Source of the DNA: VAZQ01 sp963827585
GTDB lineage: Bacteria; Pseudomonadota; Alphaproteobacteria; Rhizobiales; Xanthobacteraceae
Length of the DNA stretch: 64,000 nt
NCBI GenBank assembly: GCA_963827585.1
Contig: CAWHCK010000002.1
Coordinates: forward strand, 62,001 to 126,000
Reading direction: 5' to 3'
Positions 17,992-27,241 of the stretch are shown here, in pieces. A model generated the notes under the pieces. The model searched no databases. It saw nothing but the letters and a program-made list of their open reading frames with translations, and was not told the origin of the DNA. How positions within the stretch are numbered: position 1 is the first letter of the stretch; every line of letters begins with the position of its first letter. The translations under genes and the position numbers were made by a program.

Positions 17992-19262
17992 CCCACGGCG
18001 CTTCTGATTTCCTTGATCAGGTCGGTCTTCTCCCAGGAGAAGCCGCCTTCCTTGTCCGGCGCGCGGCCGAAATGGCCGTAGGCGGCGGTACGGCGATAGA
18101 TCGGCCGGTTCAGCTTGAGCGTGCGGCGGATGTTGGTCGGCGTGAGCCGAAAGATTTCGGGCAACGCCTTCTCGAGCTTCTTCTCATCGACCTTGCCGGT
18201 GCCGTGGGTATCGACCAGGAGCGACATCGGATCGGCGACGCCGATGGCATAGGCGATCTGGATGGTGCAGCGCTCGGCGATGCCGGCGGCGACGACGTTC
18301 TTGGCGAGATAGCGCGCGGCATACGCCGCCGAGCGATCGACCTTGGTCGGATCCTTGCCCGAAAAAGCACCGCCGCCGTGTGGTGCGTAGCCGCCGTAGG
18401 TGTCGACGATGATCTTGCGGCCGGTGAGCCCGCAGTCGCCGTCGGGGCCGCCGACGACGAAATTGCCGGTCGGATTGACCAGGAAGTCGGAGGGCCGCTT
18501 CGGCATCCAGCCGTCCGGCAGGGCGGAGGCGACGGCGTCGCCGATCAGGTCCTTCACCATCGCCGGCGAATACTTCTTGCCGTTGCGGGTCTCGGCATTG
18601 TGTTGCGTCGATACCACGACCTTAGTGCAGCCGATCGGCTTGCCGTCGACATATTGCACCGTCACCTGGCTCTTGGCGTCGGGCTGCAGGTCGAACAGCT
18701 GCTTCGAGCGGCGCTTGTCCGCCAGCAGCTTGAGGATCTTGTGAGCAAAGTAGATCGGGGCCGGCATGAACGACCCCTTCTCGTAGATCTCGCTCTCCGT
18801 GCAGGCGAAGCCGAACATCATACCCTGGTCGCCCGCGCCCTCCTGCTCTTCGCCCTTCTTTTTCTTGGCATCGACGCCCATGGCGATGTCGGGCGACTGG
18901 CCGTGCAGCAGCACCTCGATATCGGCGCCGTGATAGGAGAAACCGTCCTGGTCATAACCGATGTCGCGCACCACGTCGCGCGCGATCTGCGTGATCATCT
19001 CGCGATTGACCACGGCGTGGTTGCCATACTTGGTGAACAGCGGCGCCTGGCCACGGCCTTCGCCCGCGATCACGACCTTGTTGGTGGTGCAAAGCGTCTC
19101 GCAGCCCAGCCGCGTATTCACCAGGCTGTCGTCGGCGATGCCGAGCTTGATGTCGTTCTCGATAAAGGCGTCGAGGATTGCATCCGAAATCTGGTCGCAC
19201 ACCTTGTCGGGGTGACCTTCGGAAACGGACTCGCTGGTGAAGAGATAATTGATGTGAGGCAC
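17988..19262 (-). CDS. metK: S-adenosylmethionine synthetase
   Basis: The 424-residue enzyme makes SAM from methionine and ATP. The signatures GAGDQGMMFG and GGGAFSGKDPTKVDRS (the ATP/phosphate P-loop) and the N-terminal SESVSEGHPDKVCDQISD are intact. I chose the GTG at 19262 (VPHINYLFTSES), which has GGGGAG 8 bases upstream; the open frame continues upstream into a repeat. It lies between an XRE regulator and trmB. I see no recognisable SAM riboswitch in front. Confidence 0.95.
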   Translation of the reverse strand: MPHINYLFTSESVSEGHPDKVCDQISDAILDAFIENDIKLGIADDSLVNTRLGCETLCTTNKVVIAGEGRGQAPLFTKYGNHAVVNREMITQIARDVVRDIGYDQDGFSYHGADIEVLLHGQSPDIAMGVDAKKKKGEEQEGAGDQGMMFGFACTESEIYEKGSFMPAPIYFAHKILKLLADKRRSKQLFDLQPDAKSQVTVQYVDGKPIGCTKVVVSTQHNAETRNGKKYSPAMVKDLIGDAVASALPDGWMPKRPSDFLVNPTGNFVVGGPDGDCGLTGRKIIVDTYGGYAPHGGGAFSGKDPTKVDRSAAYAARYLAKNVVAAGIAERCTIQIAYAIGVADPMSLLVDTHGTGKVDEKKLEKALPEIFRLTPTNIRRTLKLNRPIYRRTAAYGHFGRAPDKEGGFSWEKTDLIKEIRSAVG

Positions 19263-19308
19263 TGAACACTCCCCTCTCGCAGGCTCGGTTGCAACCGGTC
19301 GCGGCTGT

Positions 19309-19385
19309 CTAGTGCCCCTTTTGAACCCGAAGTTCGCACACCCGTGCCGCGAGTCCGATTGCGAACTTCGGGATCGGGACACTAG
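19309..19385. repeat. CTAG-bounded palindromic element (D-type) upstream of metK
   Basis: This 77-base element begins CTAGTGCCCC and ends GGGACACTAG. Perfect 13-base inner arms lie at 19326-19338 and 19360-19372 around a 21-base loop. Its sequence is unrelated to the A and B types, but it has the same CTAG borders. It lies in the metK leader. Confidence 0.8.
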
Positions 19386-19536
19386 CGTGGAACGTTTCTT
19401 GCAGCGTCCCCGAACCGGGTCAAGGTGTGGGCTGGAGTGGGATGCCGGAATACCGGCGCCCGATGCCGGACGGCAGATCGCGCGGCCGCTCGTCCGTTGT
19501 CGGCGCGCTCCTTACGTCTTACGTCGGCTGGCGGGG

Positions 19537-19950
19537 CTACTCGTCGTCCTCGCCGGCGATCTCCTCGACGAGATCGACGATACGGCGCCGGAGCTTGGGC
19601 TCCTTGATGCGCATGAAGGCCTTGGTCAGCGAGAGCCCTTCGGAGGTCGCGAGAAAATCCGACACGTAGGCGGGTGAGGGTGCTTCTTTCAGTCCCTCGC
19701 CGGTGCCATGCAAGTTCGGCGCGCCCTCGAAGAAGAACGCTACCGGGACCTGCAGGATATGGGAAATTTGCTGCAACCGGCTCGCCCCGATGCGGTTCGT
19801 CCCCTTCTCGTATTTCTGCACCTGTTGAAAGGTGAGGCCGAGGGCATCGCCCAGCTTCTCCTGGCTCATGGACAGCATCATGCGGCGCATGCGCACTCGG
19901 CTGCCGACGTGCTTGTCGATGGGGTTCGGGGCCTTCTTGGCGGCAGCCAT
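19537..19950 (-). CDS. XRE-family transcriptional regulator
   Basis: The 137-residue protein has a Cro/CI-type helix-turn-helix at about residues 28-55 (MSQEKLGDALGLTFQQVQKYEKG), followed by LQQISHILQVPVAFFFEG and an acidic tail. This is the widespread single-domain regulator that sits between lnt and metK in Rhizobiales. Its targets are not known to me. Four TTACAAC-like heptamers upstream could be its own operators. Confidence 0.9.
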   Translation of the reverse strand: MAAAKKAPNPIDKHVGSRVRMRRMMLSMSQEKLGDALGLTFQQVQKYEKGTNRIGASRLQQISHILQVPVAFFFEGAPNLHGTGEGLKEAPSPAYVSDFLATSEGLSLTKAFMRIKEPKLRRRIVDLVEEIAGEDDE

Positions 19951-20059
19951 AACGATCTCCTATGCAGCCATGGTCATTCGTAATGTTCCCGCTGCGCGTC
20001 CGGAACGCAATCGTATTCCGTGCAAAATCATAGGACGGCAAAAAAATGTTGAAATTTGA

Positions 20060-20167
20060 TTACAACTCTCAGTCTATACCAGCCATCTGATTGGAAAAGG
20101 CAATTTATCGATAGTTTCAATTGTAACGTGTGCGCCCAAAGTTGTAAAGACCGCGAGGCTCTACAAC
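20060..20167. promoter_or_regulatory. Cluster of TTACAAC-like heptamers upstream of the XRE gene
   Basis: TTACAAC at 20060-20066, TTGTAAC at 20121-20127, GTTGTAA at 20141-20147 and CTACAAC at 20161-20167 occur on both strands in an unusually AT-rich spacer (19951-20224). The spacing of the last three is close to 20 bases, that is about two helical turns. They may be operator sites for the adjacent XRE protein. Confidence 0.4.
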
Positions 20168-20224
20168 CTTTTGTTGAATCCGCGGCATGCGTGGAGCGCT
20201 GAGCTGTTCTGCATAAATTTGTTA

Positions 20225-21892
20225 TTAACTCGGCCGGGCTCGGTGACGCGACCAGATCACCCCCAACAAGGCGATTGCGACCATTATCCCAGCGAGGCTG
20301 TCACCCAGGCGGCCGTAGGGCGTGAGCGGAATGGGCTGCGGCAGGGGCGAATTGAGCACGCCCTCCGCCCCGAGTGGCAGCGATGCGATGACGCGCCCGA
20401 GCGGGTCAACCACCGCCGAAATTCCGGTGTTCGCCGCCCGCACCAGCGGAAGCCCCTCTTCGATCGCGCGTATGCGCGCCTGCTGAAAGTGCTGGTAGGG
20501 CCCTGCGCTTGCGCCGAACCAGCCATCGTTGGTGAGGTTGAGGAGCCAGCCGGGCCGTTCCCCGTCGCCTGCGACGAATGGCCAGCCGAGATAGCGGCCG
20601 ACGAGATCGTAGAGCCGGCCCGGGTGTTCGCTGCGCGGGACCGCATCGCGCGGAAAGATGATTTCGTAGCACACCAGAGGCAGGAAATTCGGCGCCCCCG
20701 GCACGCTCTGATTGCGGCGGCGGTCGCCGGGGATGAAGCCTCCGCGCACCTTGGTGAGCTGCATCAGGCCAAGCCGCTCGAACAGGTCTTGAAACGGCAG
20801 GTATTCGCCGAACGGCACGAGATGGACCTTGTCGTACACCGACAGGATCGAGCCATCATGGCCGATCACGTAGATCGAATTGTAGGCGCGGCTGACGACC
20901 GCATCGGGCGCCGTCTGTGGCGGACGGATGGCGCCCGTGATCAATACCGTTCCCGGCGGAAGCAGCGCCGCGATCTGCGCCAGCGCGTCGGCCTCGCGAC
21001 TGAGAAAAAACGGGAACGCGGATTCCGGCCAAATCAGATGCGTCACGTCGCGCAGACCAGTTGATTGCGGATCGCTCCCGCCATTCGACAGGGCGAGATA
21101 GCGGCTCATGACCTGCTGCTTGCGCGCATAGTTGAACTTGTCGTCCTGCTGGAGATTGGGCTGCATGATGCGCAGGCGCACGCCCTCGACGTAGCTCGTG
21201 GGAGTTTGCTCGAGCCGCACTGCGCCGTAGATCGCGAGCGCGACCAGCACGACGACGCTCAACGTCGGCGCCAGCCAGGGCCGCCTGGTGTCGGCGCGAT
21301 CGTCGGCGAGCACGGCGGGCGACGCATAGATCGTGACGGCGAGAAAGGTCAGGCCCGAGACGCCGATCAGCGCTGCGCCCTGGGCGAGCCAAAGCGGCGA
21401 GACCAGCGCATAGCCGTAGGCGTTCCAGGGAAAGCCGCTGAACAGGTGACCACGCAGCCACTCCGCGAGCGTGAGCGCTACCGCAAGCGCCAGGACGCGG
21501 GTTGCGCCGCGGGTCCAGATCAGCCGCGCCAGCGCGAGGCCCAATCCGGTGTAGACCGCCATCGCGGCCGGCAGCGCAATGACCGCGAATGGCAGCAGCC
21601 ACCCGAAGGTCTTGGCGTCGACCAGGAAGGCGTGACCGACCCAATAGAGGCCGGCCAGCAAGTAGCCGAAACCGAACCACCAGCCGGTACCGAAGGCCGC
21701 GAGCGCTCCGCCGAGGCGGCCGCCGGCGCCGTCGACGAGCCAGACCAGGATCGGAAAGGTGATGAAAGGGATCGGCCAGATCTCCGTCGGCGGCAGCGCA
21801 AGCGCCGACGACGCGCCGGCCAGGAACGCGATCAGGACGCGCCGCCATCCCCGGGCCAGCACGATCGGTTGGGCGAGGCGGCTGAGCGTCAC
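20225..21892 (-). CDS. lnt: Apolipoprotein N-acyltransferase
   Basis: The 555-residue inner-membrane enzyme adds the third acyl chain to lipoproteins. About seven hydrophobic segments occupy residues 1-205 and one closes the C-terminus. The nitrilase-like periplasmic domain shows the Glu-Lys-Cys triad in HLIWPESAFPFF, YDKVHLVPFGEYLPF and LPLVCYEIIFP. Its start overlaps the corC stop by 4 bases, so it is the last gene of the miaB-phoH-ybeY-corC-lnt operon. Confidence 0.95.
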   Translation of the reverse strand: MTLSRLAQPIVLARGWRRVLIAFLAGASSALALPPTEIWPIPFITFPILVWLVDGAGGRLGGALAAFGTGWWFGFGYLLAGLYWVGHAFLVDAKTFGWLLPFAVIALPAAMAVYTGLGLALARLIWTRGATRVLALAVALTLAEWLRGHLFSGFPWNAYGYALVSPLWLAQGAALIGVSGLTFLAVTIYASPAVLADDRADTRRPWLAPTLSVVVLVALAIYGAVRLEQTPTSYVEGVRLRIMQPNLQQDDKFNYARKQQVMSRYLALSNGGSDPQSTGLRDVTHLIWPESAFPFFLSREADALAQIAALLPPGTVLITGAIRPPQTAPDAVVSRAYNSIYVIGHDGSILSVYDKVHLVPFGEYLPFQDLFERLGLMQLTKVRGGFIPGDRRRNQSVPGAPNFLPLVCYEIIFPRDAVPRSEHPGRLYDLVGRYLGWPFVAGDGERPGWLLNLTNDGWFGASAGPYQHFQQARIRAIEEGLPLVRAANTGISAVVDPLGRVIASLPLGAEGVLNSPLPQPIPLTPYGRLGDSLAGIMVAIALLGVIWSRHRARPS

Positions 21893-23052
21893 GGCCGGCG
21901 AGCGGATTTCGATGGCGCAGTCTCGGGGGAGAGCTTGACCGACTCGTCGTGCGTCGGGGGCAGGGGAGAGGTAGGGGCCGGGGTGGTTGGCGCCACCAGC
22001 GCGCCGCCGGCAGCCTGCCGCCGGATCTCGCGCCGGGTGCCGTCCTGCCGGTCCAGGCTGCGGTAGATCTTGAGCTTCTTCACGCGGCGGGGGTCGGCGT
22101 CGAGGATTTGGAGCTCGAACGGGCCAGGGCCGGGTACGAGTTCGCCCCGCACCGGGACGCGGCCGATCCGGGTCGCGACATAGCCGGCAAGCGTGTCCAC
22201 CTCCTGGGCGACCTCGCCGACATCGAATTCGGCACCGACGATCGCGGTGACGTCGTCCAGGCTGGCGCGGGCATCCGCGAGGAACGAGCCGTCGGCCTGG
22301 TGAACCACGCCGGGCGGCGTATCCTCGTCGTGCTCGTCCGCGATTTCGCCCACGATCTGCTCGACGATGTCCTCGATCGACACGACGCCGTCGGCGCCGC
22401 CGTATTCGTCGACGACGAGGGCGAGATGAATACGGGTCGTCTGCATCTTCGCGAGCAGGTCGAGCACCGGCATGGACGGCGGTGCGTAAAGAATTTCACG
22501 AATGATCTTTGCCCCCGACAGCGGCATCGACAGATCGACGGCCTTGAGGTCGAGGCCGGCGGGAAATGGTTTCTTGCGTCGGGTATTGGCCTTGGCGCTG
22601 GTGGCGGCGCGCACGGTCATGAAGGCCACAAGATCGCGGATGTGGGCCATGCCGATGGCGTCGTCCAGGGTCTCGTCATAGACCACGAGCCGCGAATGGC
22701 CCGCGCTCTCGAACACCTTCATGAGCTCGCCGAGCTCGATGTCCCGCTGCACGGCGATGATGTCGGCACGCGGCACCATCACATCCGCGACACGCCGCTC
22801 GCGCAGCCCGAGGATGTTCTTGAGCATCGTGCGTTCGGCCGGTGAGAAGCCGGTCTCGCCCGCGCCGTCCTCGAGCACATCCTTGAGGTCCGCGCGGATG
22901 GTGCTCGATTTCCAGCCGAAGACCGCCCGCAGCGCGCGCGTGAACCAGCTGTCGGCGTGCTCGCGCGCGACCTGGCTCGGCTGCGGAACCAGCATGGGCA
23001 GATTGCGCGTCGCGCTCGGCTCGCTGGGACTTGAAGGATCGGAACCAGGCAT
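21889..23052 (-). CDS. CorC/HlyC-family CBS-domain protein (hemolysin-like)
   Basis: The 387-residue protein has two CBS domains (about 90-225; VADVMVPRADIIAVQRD and MPVLDLLAKMQTTRIHLALVVDEYGG) and a C-terminal CorC_HlyC domain (about 245-330). There is no DUF21 membrane domain, so this is the soluble CorC form, linked to Mg2+/Co2+ efflux and named hemolysin for historical reasons. It starts 5 bases after ybeY and overlaps lnt. Confidence 0.9.
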   Translation of the reverse strand: MPGSDPSSPSEPSATRNLPMLVPQPSQVAREHADSWFTRALRAVFGWKSSTIRADLKDVLEDGAGETGFSPAERTMLKNILGLRERRVADVMVPRADIIAVQRDIELGELMKVFESAGHSRLVVYDETLDDAIGMAHIRDLVAFMTVRAATSAKANTRRKKPFPAGLDLKAVDLSMPLSGAKIIREILYAPPSMPVLDLLAKMQTTRIHLALVVDEYGGADGVVSIEDIVEQIVGEIADEHDEDTPPGVVHQADGSFLADARASLDDVTAIVGAEFDVGEVAQEVDTLAGYVATRIGRVPVRGELVPGPGPFELQILDADPRRVKKLKIYRSLDRQDGTRREIRRQAAGGALVAPTTPAPTSPLPPTHDESVKLSPETAPSKSARRP

Positions 23053-23057
23053 CGAAG

Positions 23058-23591
23058 TCAGCTGCTGCCGCGCGTGATGTAGGGGCTGGGCACGTCGAGG
23101 CGGGCAAGGATCGCGGTTTCGAGCCTCTCCATCGCATCCGCCTCCTCGTCCGCCGCGTGATCGTAGCCGGCGAGATGAAGAAATCCGTGCACCGCGAGAT
23201 GCGCCAGGTGGTGTGCAAAGGGCTTGTGCTCGGCGCGCGCCTCGCGCTCCGTCGTCTCGTAGGCGATCACGATATCACCAAGCAGGCAGGGCGTTCCACG
23301 CGCGGCGCCCGGTTCCTTGGCCGGAAAGGACAACACATTGGTCGCCGTGTCCTTGGAACGCCAATCGCGGTTGAGCGCCCGGATCGCCGAATTGTCGGTC
23401 AGCACGATGGCAAGCTCGCCGGCGCGTGTTGGCACCATGGACGCGGCCGTGACGATCGCCCGGCGCAGCACGCCCTTGGCGCTGCGCTGTGCCTTCCACA
23501 GCGGGGACTCGACCACGATATCGAGGCTGGGTGGCGCCCGCCGTCGCGGTGCGCGAGGTCGCATAGGGTGAGTGCGGACCGCGGACTTCAT
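23058..23591 (-). CDS. ybeY: Endoribonuclease/rRNA maturation factor YbeY
   Basis: The 177-residue single-strand endoribonuclease acts in 16S rRNA 3'-end maturation and ribosome quality control. The zinc ligands His135, His139 and His145 are in HGFLHLAGYDH. I chose the ATG at 23591; the open frame continues about 67 codons upstream without similarity. It lies 43 bases after phoH. Confidence 0.94.
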   Translation of the reverse strand: MKSAVRTHPMRPRAPRRRAPPSLDIVVESPLWKAQRSAKGVLRRAIVTAASMVPTRAGELAIVLTDNSAIRALNRDWRSKDTATNVLSFPAKEPGAARGTPCLLGDIVIAYETTEREARAEHKPFAHHLAHLAVHGFLHLAGYDHAADEEADAMERLETAILARLDVPSPYITRGSS

Positions 23592-23634
23592 CCGGTCTCC
23601 CCGCCGGCACGGGCCATGTAGCACGCAAGCAAAC

Positions 23635-24693
23635 TCATTCCTTGCTCTCTCGCGTCCGAGCGACCTTGAGCGCCGCGTTGTCGTAGGCGTCGACAATGCG
23701 ACCCACGAGCTCGTGCCGGATGACGTCCTCGGCGGTGTAGACGACGTGACCGATTCCCTCGACGTTCCGGAGCAGTCGCGTTGCTTCCGCAAGGCCGGAG
23801 GTTTGTCCCGGCGGCAGATCGACCTGGCTCGGGTCGCCGGTCACGATCATGCGGCTGTTCTCGCCCAGCCGGGTAAGAAACATCTTCATCTGCATGGAAG
23901 TCGTATTCTGCGCCTCGTCGAGAATGACGACCGCATTCGAAAGCGTGCGCCCGCGCATGAAGGCTAGCGGCGCGATCTCGATTTCGCCGGTCTGCAGCGC
24001 GCGCTCGACGATGCGGGCGTCCATCAGGTCGTAGAGCGCGTCGTAGATCGGTCGCAGGTACGGATCGACCTTCTCGCGCATGTCGCCGGGAAGGAATCCG
24101 AGCCGTTCGCCCGCCTCGACCGCCGGGCGCGAGAGAATGATGCGGTCGACCTCCTTGCGTTCGAACAGCTGCACCGCATGGGCGACCGCGAGCCAGGTCT
24201 TGCCGGTGCCCGCCGGGCCGGTGCCGAAGACGAGGGCGTGGCGGCGGAGCGCGCGGATATAGGCGTCCTGCGCCGCGGTGCGCGCACGCACGGGACGCTT
24301 GCGCAGGTTGATCTCCTCGAAACTCGGCCGCGCGGTGGCCGCGTCGTAGTCGAACAGCGAGCCCTGGGCGATCGCCAGGCGGATCGCGCCTTCCACGTCG
24401 CCGGAAACGAGCTCGTCGCCGCGCTTGAGCCGCTCGTAGAGGCCTTCGAGCACGCGCCGCGCCCGCTCCACGCCGTCGCGCGAGCCGGCGACGGTGACGT
24501 GGTTGCCGCGCTGCTCCGCGACCACGCCGAGCCTGCGCTCGATCAAGGCCAGGTTCTGCCCGTACTGGCCGAACAGCAGGGATGCGAGCCGATTGTCGTC
24601 GAAGGCAAGCACGACCTGGGTGGCGGCATCGTCGCCGGCAGTGGTCGGTGTGGATGGTGCGAACGATCCATTGTCCGATCGGGATGCGCGCAA
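23635..24693 (-). CDS. PhoH-like ATPase
   Basis: The 352-residue protein has a KH-like region (about 50-95) and a PhoH ATPase domain with Walker A GPAGTGKT at 159-166 and Walker B VVILDEAQN. It is thought to act in RNA metabolism with YbeY. The likely start is a TTG at 24693: a GGAGGG lies 8 bases upstream, it follows the miaB stop by 4 bases, and there is no internal ATG before the domain. Confidence 0.92.
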   Translation of the reverse strand: MRASRSDNGSFAPSTPTTAGDDAATQVVLAFDDNRLASLLFGQYGQNLALIERRLGVVAEQRGNHVTVAGSRDGVERARRVLEGLYERLKRGDELVSGDVEGAIRLAIAQGSLFDYDAATARPSFEEINLRKRPVRARTAAQDAYIRALRRHALVFGTGPAGTGKTWLAVAHAVQLFERKEVDRIILSRPAVEAGERLGFLPGDMREKVDPYLRPIYDALYDLMDARIVERALQTGEIEIAPLAFMRGRTLSNAVVILDEAQNTTSMQMKMFLTRLGENSRMIVTGDPSQVDLPPGQTSGLAEATRLLRNVEGIGHVVYTAEDVIRHELVGRIVDAYDNAALKVARTRESKE

Positions 24694-24697
24694 CGGT

Positions 24698-26083
24698 TCA
24701 GCCCTCCGCCAGCATCGGTTCGCAGCCCATGCGCGCTTCCACCAGCCTGCCGAACAGGCTGTTGGCGCTGACCTCGGTGATCGTCACCGCCGCGATGTCG
24801 CCGATCATCGTTGCTGGGGCCATGACCTGAACCGGCTGGAGATATGGGGAGCGGCCGACGATCTGGCCAGGATGACGTCCGGGTTTTTCCAGCAGGATGT
24901 CGAAGCTGCGGGCGAGCCATTGCGCGTTGAACGCAGCCTGGTGGCGATCGATGGCCGCCTGCAGGCGATGGAGCCGCTCGGATTTCACCTCGTCGGGCAA
25001 CTGGTCCGGCATCTCCGCGGCCGGCGTTCCGGGCCGCGGCGAATATTTGAAGGAGAAGGCGCCGGCGTATTCCACCTCGTCGACGAACGCGAGCGTCGCG
25101 CGAAAATCGTCCTCGCTCTCGCCGGGAAAGCCGACGATGAAGTCGGACGAGAACGCCATGCTCGACCGCGCGGCGCGCACGCGTGCAATCGCGTCGAGAT
25201 AGTCCGCGCGCGTGTGGCGTCGGTTCATGGCGGCGAGGATGCGGTCGGAACCGGACTGCACCGGCAGGTGCAGATAGGGCATCAGCTTCGGCAGGTCGCG
25301 GTGGGCCGCGATCAGGCTCGGCTCCATGTCGCACGGATGACTCGTGGTGTAACGCAGACGGGCGATCCCCGGCAGCTCGGCCACGCGCTCGAGCAGCCGT
25401 CCGAGCGTCCAGGGCCGGCCGTCGGGGCCTTCGCCATGATAGGCATTGACGTTCTGGCCGATCAGCGTGACTTCGCGCACGCCGGCGTCGGCGAGCCGCT
25501 CGACCTCGGCCAGGATGTTCATGACCGGCCGCGACAGTTCGGCTCCGCGCGTATAGGGTACGACGCAGAACGTGCAGAACTTGTCGCAGCCTTCCTGCAC
25601 GGTGACGAAGGCGGATACGCCGCGCGCGCGAATCGCCTGGCGGCTCGGCGCCTGCAGGAAGCCGAACTTGTCCTCGACCGGAAACTCGGTGTCGACCACG
25701 GCGCCCTCGCGCTCGGCGCGGGCAAGCAAGTGGGGCAAGCGATGGTAGCTCTGCGGCCCGACCACGAGATCGACCGCCGGCGCGCGGCGGATGATCTCCT
25801 CGCCCTCGGCCTGGGCGACGCAGCCGGCGACTGCAATGGTCAAGCGGCGTCCTTCGCGGGCCGCGGCCTGCTTGAGCATGCGGATGCGGCCAAGTTCGGA
25901 ATAGACCTTGTCCGCCGCCTTCTCGCGGATATGGCAGGTGTTGAGGATGACGAGATCGGCGTCCTCGATCCGTGCGGTCTCGGCGAAACCTTCGGCCGCG
26001 AGCGTGTCCGCCATACGATGGGAATCGTAGACGTTCATCTGGCAGCCGAAGGATTTGACGTAGAGCTTACGGGTTCCGCTCAT
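24698..26083 (-). CDS. miaB: tRNA-2-methylthio-N6-dimethylallyladenosine synthase MiaB
   Basis: The 461-residue radical-SAM methylthiotransferase modifies A37 in tRNAs reading UNN codons. Cys14, Cys50 and Cys88 bind the auxiliary cluster; Cys166, Cys170 and Cys173 (CDKFCTFC) bind the radical-SAM cluster. A TRAM domain closes the protein (about 390-455). It heads the miaB-phoH-ybeY-corC-lnt operon. Confidence 0.96.
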   Translation of the reverse strand: MSGTRKLYVKSFGCQMNVYDSHRMADTLAAEGFAETARIEDADLVILNTCHIREKAADKVYSELGRIRMLKQAAAREGRRLTIAVAGCVAQAEGEEIIRRAPAVDLVVGPQSYHRLPHLLARAEREGAVVDTEFPVEDKFGFLQAPSRQAIRARGVSAFVTVQEGCDKFCTFCVVPYTRGAELSRPVMNILAEVERLADAGVREVTLIGQNVNAYHGEGPDGRPWTLGRLLERVAELPGIARLRYTTSHPCDMEPSLIAAHRDLPKLMPYLHLPVQSGSDRILAAMNRRHTRADYLDAIARVRAARSSMAFSSDFIVGFPGESEDDFRATLAFVDEVEYAGAFSFKYSPRPGTPAAEMPDQLPDEVKSERLHRLQAAIDRHQAAFNAQWLARSFDILLEKPGRHPGQIVGRSPYLQPVQVMAPATMIGDIAAVTITEVSANSLFGRLVEARMGCEPMLAEG

Positions 26084-26225
26084 GCCGGTCGGGTCAGTTT
26101 CGGCGCCAAGGCGCCTTCAACTCTTTGACACACCTCATAAATCCAGCGCCGCTGGCGGTCGGCCCATGGCGCAAGTTCTTACCGGGTTTGGTGCCAAAAG
26201 GAAATGGGTGCGGCCGCCCTGGGCG

Positions 26226-27210
26226 TTATTCCGGAGCACGGATATCGGCGTCCTTGATGACCTTCGACCACTTGCCGATCTCGGATTTGATATAGGCATC
26301 GAGCCCCTCGGGCGTACTGTCCTCGGCCGTCATGCCGAGATCGGCGAAACGCTGCTTGACGTCCGGCTGGGCAAGGGCGCGCCTGACCTCGGCGTTGATC
26401 CGCGCGCGCACGTCGCCCGGCGTCCCGGCCGGCGCTACCAGCGCGAACCAGGTCGCCGCTTCGAAGCCGGGCAGCCCCGCCTCCGCTACCGTCGGGATTT
26501 CGGGCGCCGCGGGCGCCCGCCGGGCGCCGGTGACGGCAAGCGCGCGCAGCTGCCCGGCACGGACGTTACCAATGACTGCAGACAGGTTGGCGAACATGAG
26601 CGGAATCTGCCCGCCGATCAGATCATTGATGGCGGGCGCTTCGCCGCGGTAGGCGACGTGCGCCATCTTGATGCCGGCGACCGATGAGAACAGCTCACCG
26701 GTCATGTGCGGCGTGGTCCCGAGCCCGCCAGATCCGAAATTGATCGTGCCCGGCTTGGCCACGGCCATGGCGATCACGTCCTTGACCGATTGCGCGGGCA
26801 GCGAGGGGTGGACCACCAGGACCAGCGGCGAAATGCCTCCCATCGCCACGCCTGCGAAATCCTTGGCCGGATCGACGCGACGTTTTTCGATAGAGCGTAG
26901 GCGCGACCGCGAACGTCGTCTGGCTGCCCATCATCAGCGTGTATCCATCGGGCGCCGATTTGGCCACGGCTTCCCCGGCGATGAGGCCGCTCGCGCCCGG
27001 GCGATTCTCCACCACGACCGTTTGCCCGAAATTCTCGGACATTTTCTGGCCCAGGATTCTGGCGACCACATCGGTGCCACCGCCGGCGGAAAAGCCGACG
27101 AGGATCTTGACGGGCTTGTCGGGATACTTTGCCGTCTGGGCATCGCCGTCGACCATGGAAAGGCAGCCAGCGAGGGCGAGACCAAGCAGGAAGCCGCACG
27201 ATCTCCTCAT
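26226..27210 (-). CDS. Tripartite tricarboxylate (Bug-type) solute receptor, frameshifted in this sequence
   Basis: The N-terminal frame starts at 27210 after GGAGGG, with a signal peptide and the family opening YPDKPVKILVGFSAGGGTDVVAR. It passes into another frame at about 26881-26890. The downstream frame has the standard C-terminal part (INFGSGGLGTTPHM, TVAEAGLPGFE). Removing one base restores a 327-residue protein of normal length. Such proteins bind small carboxylates in the periplasm for TctAB-type transporters, but no tctA or tctB is nearby. It interrupts the spacing between fur/mur and miaB. Confidence 0.88.
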
Positions 27211-27241
27211 TCGTCCCTCCATGATGGCGGCGCGAAGTCAC

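Noticed and set aside
19263..19536. SAM riboswitch upstream of metK
   Set aside because: The leader is dominated by a CTAG palindromic element and a 12-base CGGTTGCAACCG palindrome; I could not match a known SAM riboswitch fold.
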